This document shows, piece by piece, positions 5,703 to 6,797 of a stretch of 6,797 bases of DNA. Within the stretch, counting starts at the first letter, position 1. Each line of letters starts with the position of its first letter. Under the pieces are notes generated by a model that saw only the letters and a list, made by a program, of their open reading frames with translations, had not been told where the DNA came from and searched no databases. Location: contig PEXF01000131.1 in assembly GCA_002779205.1 (NCBI GenBank), positions 1 to 6,797 of the forward strand, in the 5' to 3' direction. Position numbers and translations under genes: made by a program. Origin of the DNA: Candidatus Hydromicrobium americanum (lineage in GTDB: Bacteria > Actinomycetota > Humimicrobiia > Humimicrobiales > Humimicrobiaceae).

Positions 5703-6644
5703 ATGAAAAAAAATATCGCTGTACTTATGGGAGGAAGATCTCTTGAAAGAGAAATTTCCATAAAAAGCGGCCAGAGAGTTTCAAATGCACTTAAGAAACT
5801 GGGCCATAATGTCATAAAGTTAGATATAGACGAATCTATAGTAGATAACCTGGATTCAGAAAAAATAGACCTTGCCTATATTGCGCTTCACGGAAAAGAC
5901 GGAGAAGATGGTACTATTCAGGAAATTTTAGAAGTGCTGAATATCCCTTATACCGGTCCGGGTGTTTATCCTAATGTTTTAAGTTTCGATAAAATAATTT
6001 CAAAACAGATATTTATAAGTCTTGGCATACCCACACCGCCCTTTTACTTTTTAAATGCAAGTTCATTCAGGGAATTAGGTTCATCAAAGCTGCTGCCTTT
6101 CATAGTAAAAAAAATAGGTCTGCCGCTTGTAGTAAAACCATCTGCGCAAGGGTCCGCACTCGGAATAAAAATGGTAAATAATGCAGAGGATTTACCCGAT
6201 GCTATAATTTCCGCTCTGGGTTATAGCAAAAAAGTAATACTGGAAAAATTTATTGACGGGATAGAACTCGCAGTAAGCATTATTGGAAAAGAAAAACCAA
6301 AGGCACTCCCAATCGTAGAAATAGTACCAAAAAAGAAATTTTTTGATTTTGAATCAAGGTCTAAAATTGGAGAAACAGATTACTTTGTTCCAGCCAGAAT
6401 CTCCTCTTCTTTAAATGAAAAAGTGGAAGATGTAGCCATTGCAGTCCATAATTCTCTTAAATGCACAAAACTATCCAGGGTTGATATCATGCTAGATAAA
6501 AAAGAGAAAATTCCTTACGTCCTGGAATTAAATACTTCTCCAGGCATGACGGACACGAGTCTTCTTCCAATGGCGGCAGAAGAAGCAGGTATATCTTTCG
6601 AGGAGCTGGTAGATAAGATTATAAAGATGTCTTTAAGTGACTGA
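5703..6644 (+). CDS. ddl: D-alanine--D-alanine ligase
   Basis: This cytosolic ATP-grasp ligase joins two D-alanines to make the dipeptide added to UDP-MurNAc-tripeptide in peptidoglycan synthesis. From the ATG at 5703 it has 313 aa, close to E. coli DdlB (306). Landmarks are GGRSLEREIS (10-19, E15 for the first D-Ala) and ALHGKDGEDGT (61-71). KPSAQGSALG (145-154) has S151, the counterpart of DdlB S150. EKFIDGIELAVSI (181-193) follows, then R259-V-D261. VLELNTSPGMTDTSLLP (273-289) carries the Mg ligands E275 and N277. In the omega loop FFDFESRSKIGETDYF (213-228), Ser220 stands where DdlB has Tyr216. That Tyr closes the Glu-Ser-Tyr network that positions the second substrate, so specificity for D-Ala at that site is uncertain. 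An in-frame GTG at 5694 would add three residues but lacks a ribosome site. Probably co-transcribed with the aminotransferase gene. No clear terminator follows. Confidence 0.95.
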   Translation: MKKNIAVLMGGRSLEREISIKSGQRVSNALKKLGHNVIKLDIDESIVDNLDSEKIDLAYIALHGKDGEDGTIQEILEVLNIPYTGPGVYPNVLSFDKIISKQIFISLGIPTPPFYFLNASSFRELGSSKLLPFIVKKIGLPLVVKPSAQGSALGIKMVNNAEDLPDAIISALGYSKKVILEKFIDGIELAVSIIGKEKPKALPIVEIVPKKKFFDFESRSKIGETDYFVPARISSSLNEKVEDVAIAVHNSLKCTKLSRVDIMLDKKEKIPYVLELNTSPGMTDTSLLPMAAEEAGISFEELVDKIIKMSLSD

Positions 6645-6746
6645 TTAACTAAACCTCCGATCTCATTAATGCCAGGACAGATAAAAAGACGATATGAAGC
6701 AGCTAAGCGGCTCTTTAACTTTGATATAATGATAAAGATAAATATT

Positions 6747-6775
6747 TTGACAGAAATAATCTGCTTTGTTAGTAT
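6747..6775 (+). promoter_or_regulatory. Strong promoter candidate reading out of the window
   Basis: A perfect TTGACA (6747-6752) lies 17 bp upstream of TAGTAT (6770-6775), which is preceded by TGT, giving an extended -10. Initiation would be near 6782, so its gene lies beyond the right edge. The 153 bp after ddl hold no gene and no convincing terminator. A second, isolated TGATATAAT (6722-6730) lacks a -35. Confidence 0.6.
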
Positions 6776-6797
6776 TTTTCGTTGTATCCAGTAACCA

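Noticed and set aside
6698..6720. Imperfect hairpin AGCAGC-TAA-GCGGCT followed by CTTTAACTTT as a ddl terminator
   Set aside because: It has five pairs with a central A-G mismatch and an interrupted T-tract, and it lies 54 bp past the stop. This is too weak to call.

Overview
This is a 6.8 kb AT-rich stretch of a bacterial chromosome with five complete protein genes, all recognisable to family. Rho and a D-alanine--D-alanine ligase indicate a bacterium that makes peptidoglycan. The low GC content, the Rho with a charged insert, the stand-alone TrpB2-type tryptophan synthase and the GSALG-type Ddl are compatible with an anaerobic, poorly cultured lineage. I cannot fix the phylum from sequence alone.

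Left part, minus strand: rho (122-1570) has a good ribosome binding site and a weak AT-rich terminator-like hairpin beyond its stop. A non-coding stretch of about 465 bp (1571-2035) lies upstream of it. That stretch holds two promoter candidates reading toward rho, which would imply an unusually long leader. Next is trpB2 (2085-3446, minus), closed by a convincing 12-bp-stem terminator at 2036-2063. Then comes a GNAT-type acetyltransferase with a cysteine-rich N-terminus (3560-4261, minus). Its stop codon sits in the loop of a small hairpin.

Right part, plus strand: a divergent promoter region (4262-4421) carries three 10-bp-spaced copies of an AAACTTTT-like element between the two outward promoters. 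It drives a fold-type I PLP aminotransferase of the LysN/MocR-like group (4422-5672). A D-Ala-D-Ala ligase (start best placed at 5703, end 6644) follows after 30 bp and is probably co-transcribed. The last 150 bp are non-coding and end with a strong-looking promoter (TTGACA, 17 bp, TAGTAT) firing out of the window.

Functionally these are transcription termination, tryptophan formation from indole, amino-acid transamination and cell-wall precursor synthesis. They look like neighbouring housekeeping genes, not one pathway. I see no mobile element, CRISPR array, RNA gene or defence system, and no convincing undescribed multi-gene system. The most interesting point is a Ser in Ddl where the family's substrate-specificity Tyr (E. 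coli DdlB Tyr216) is expected.
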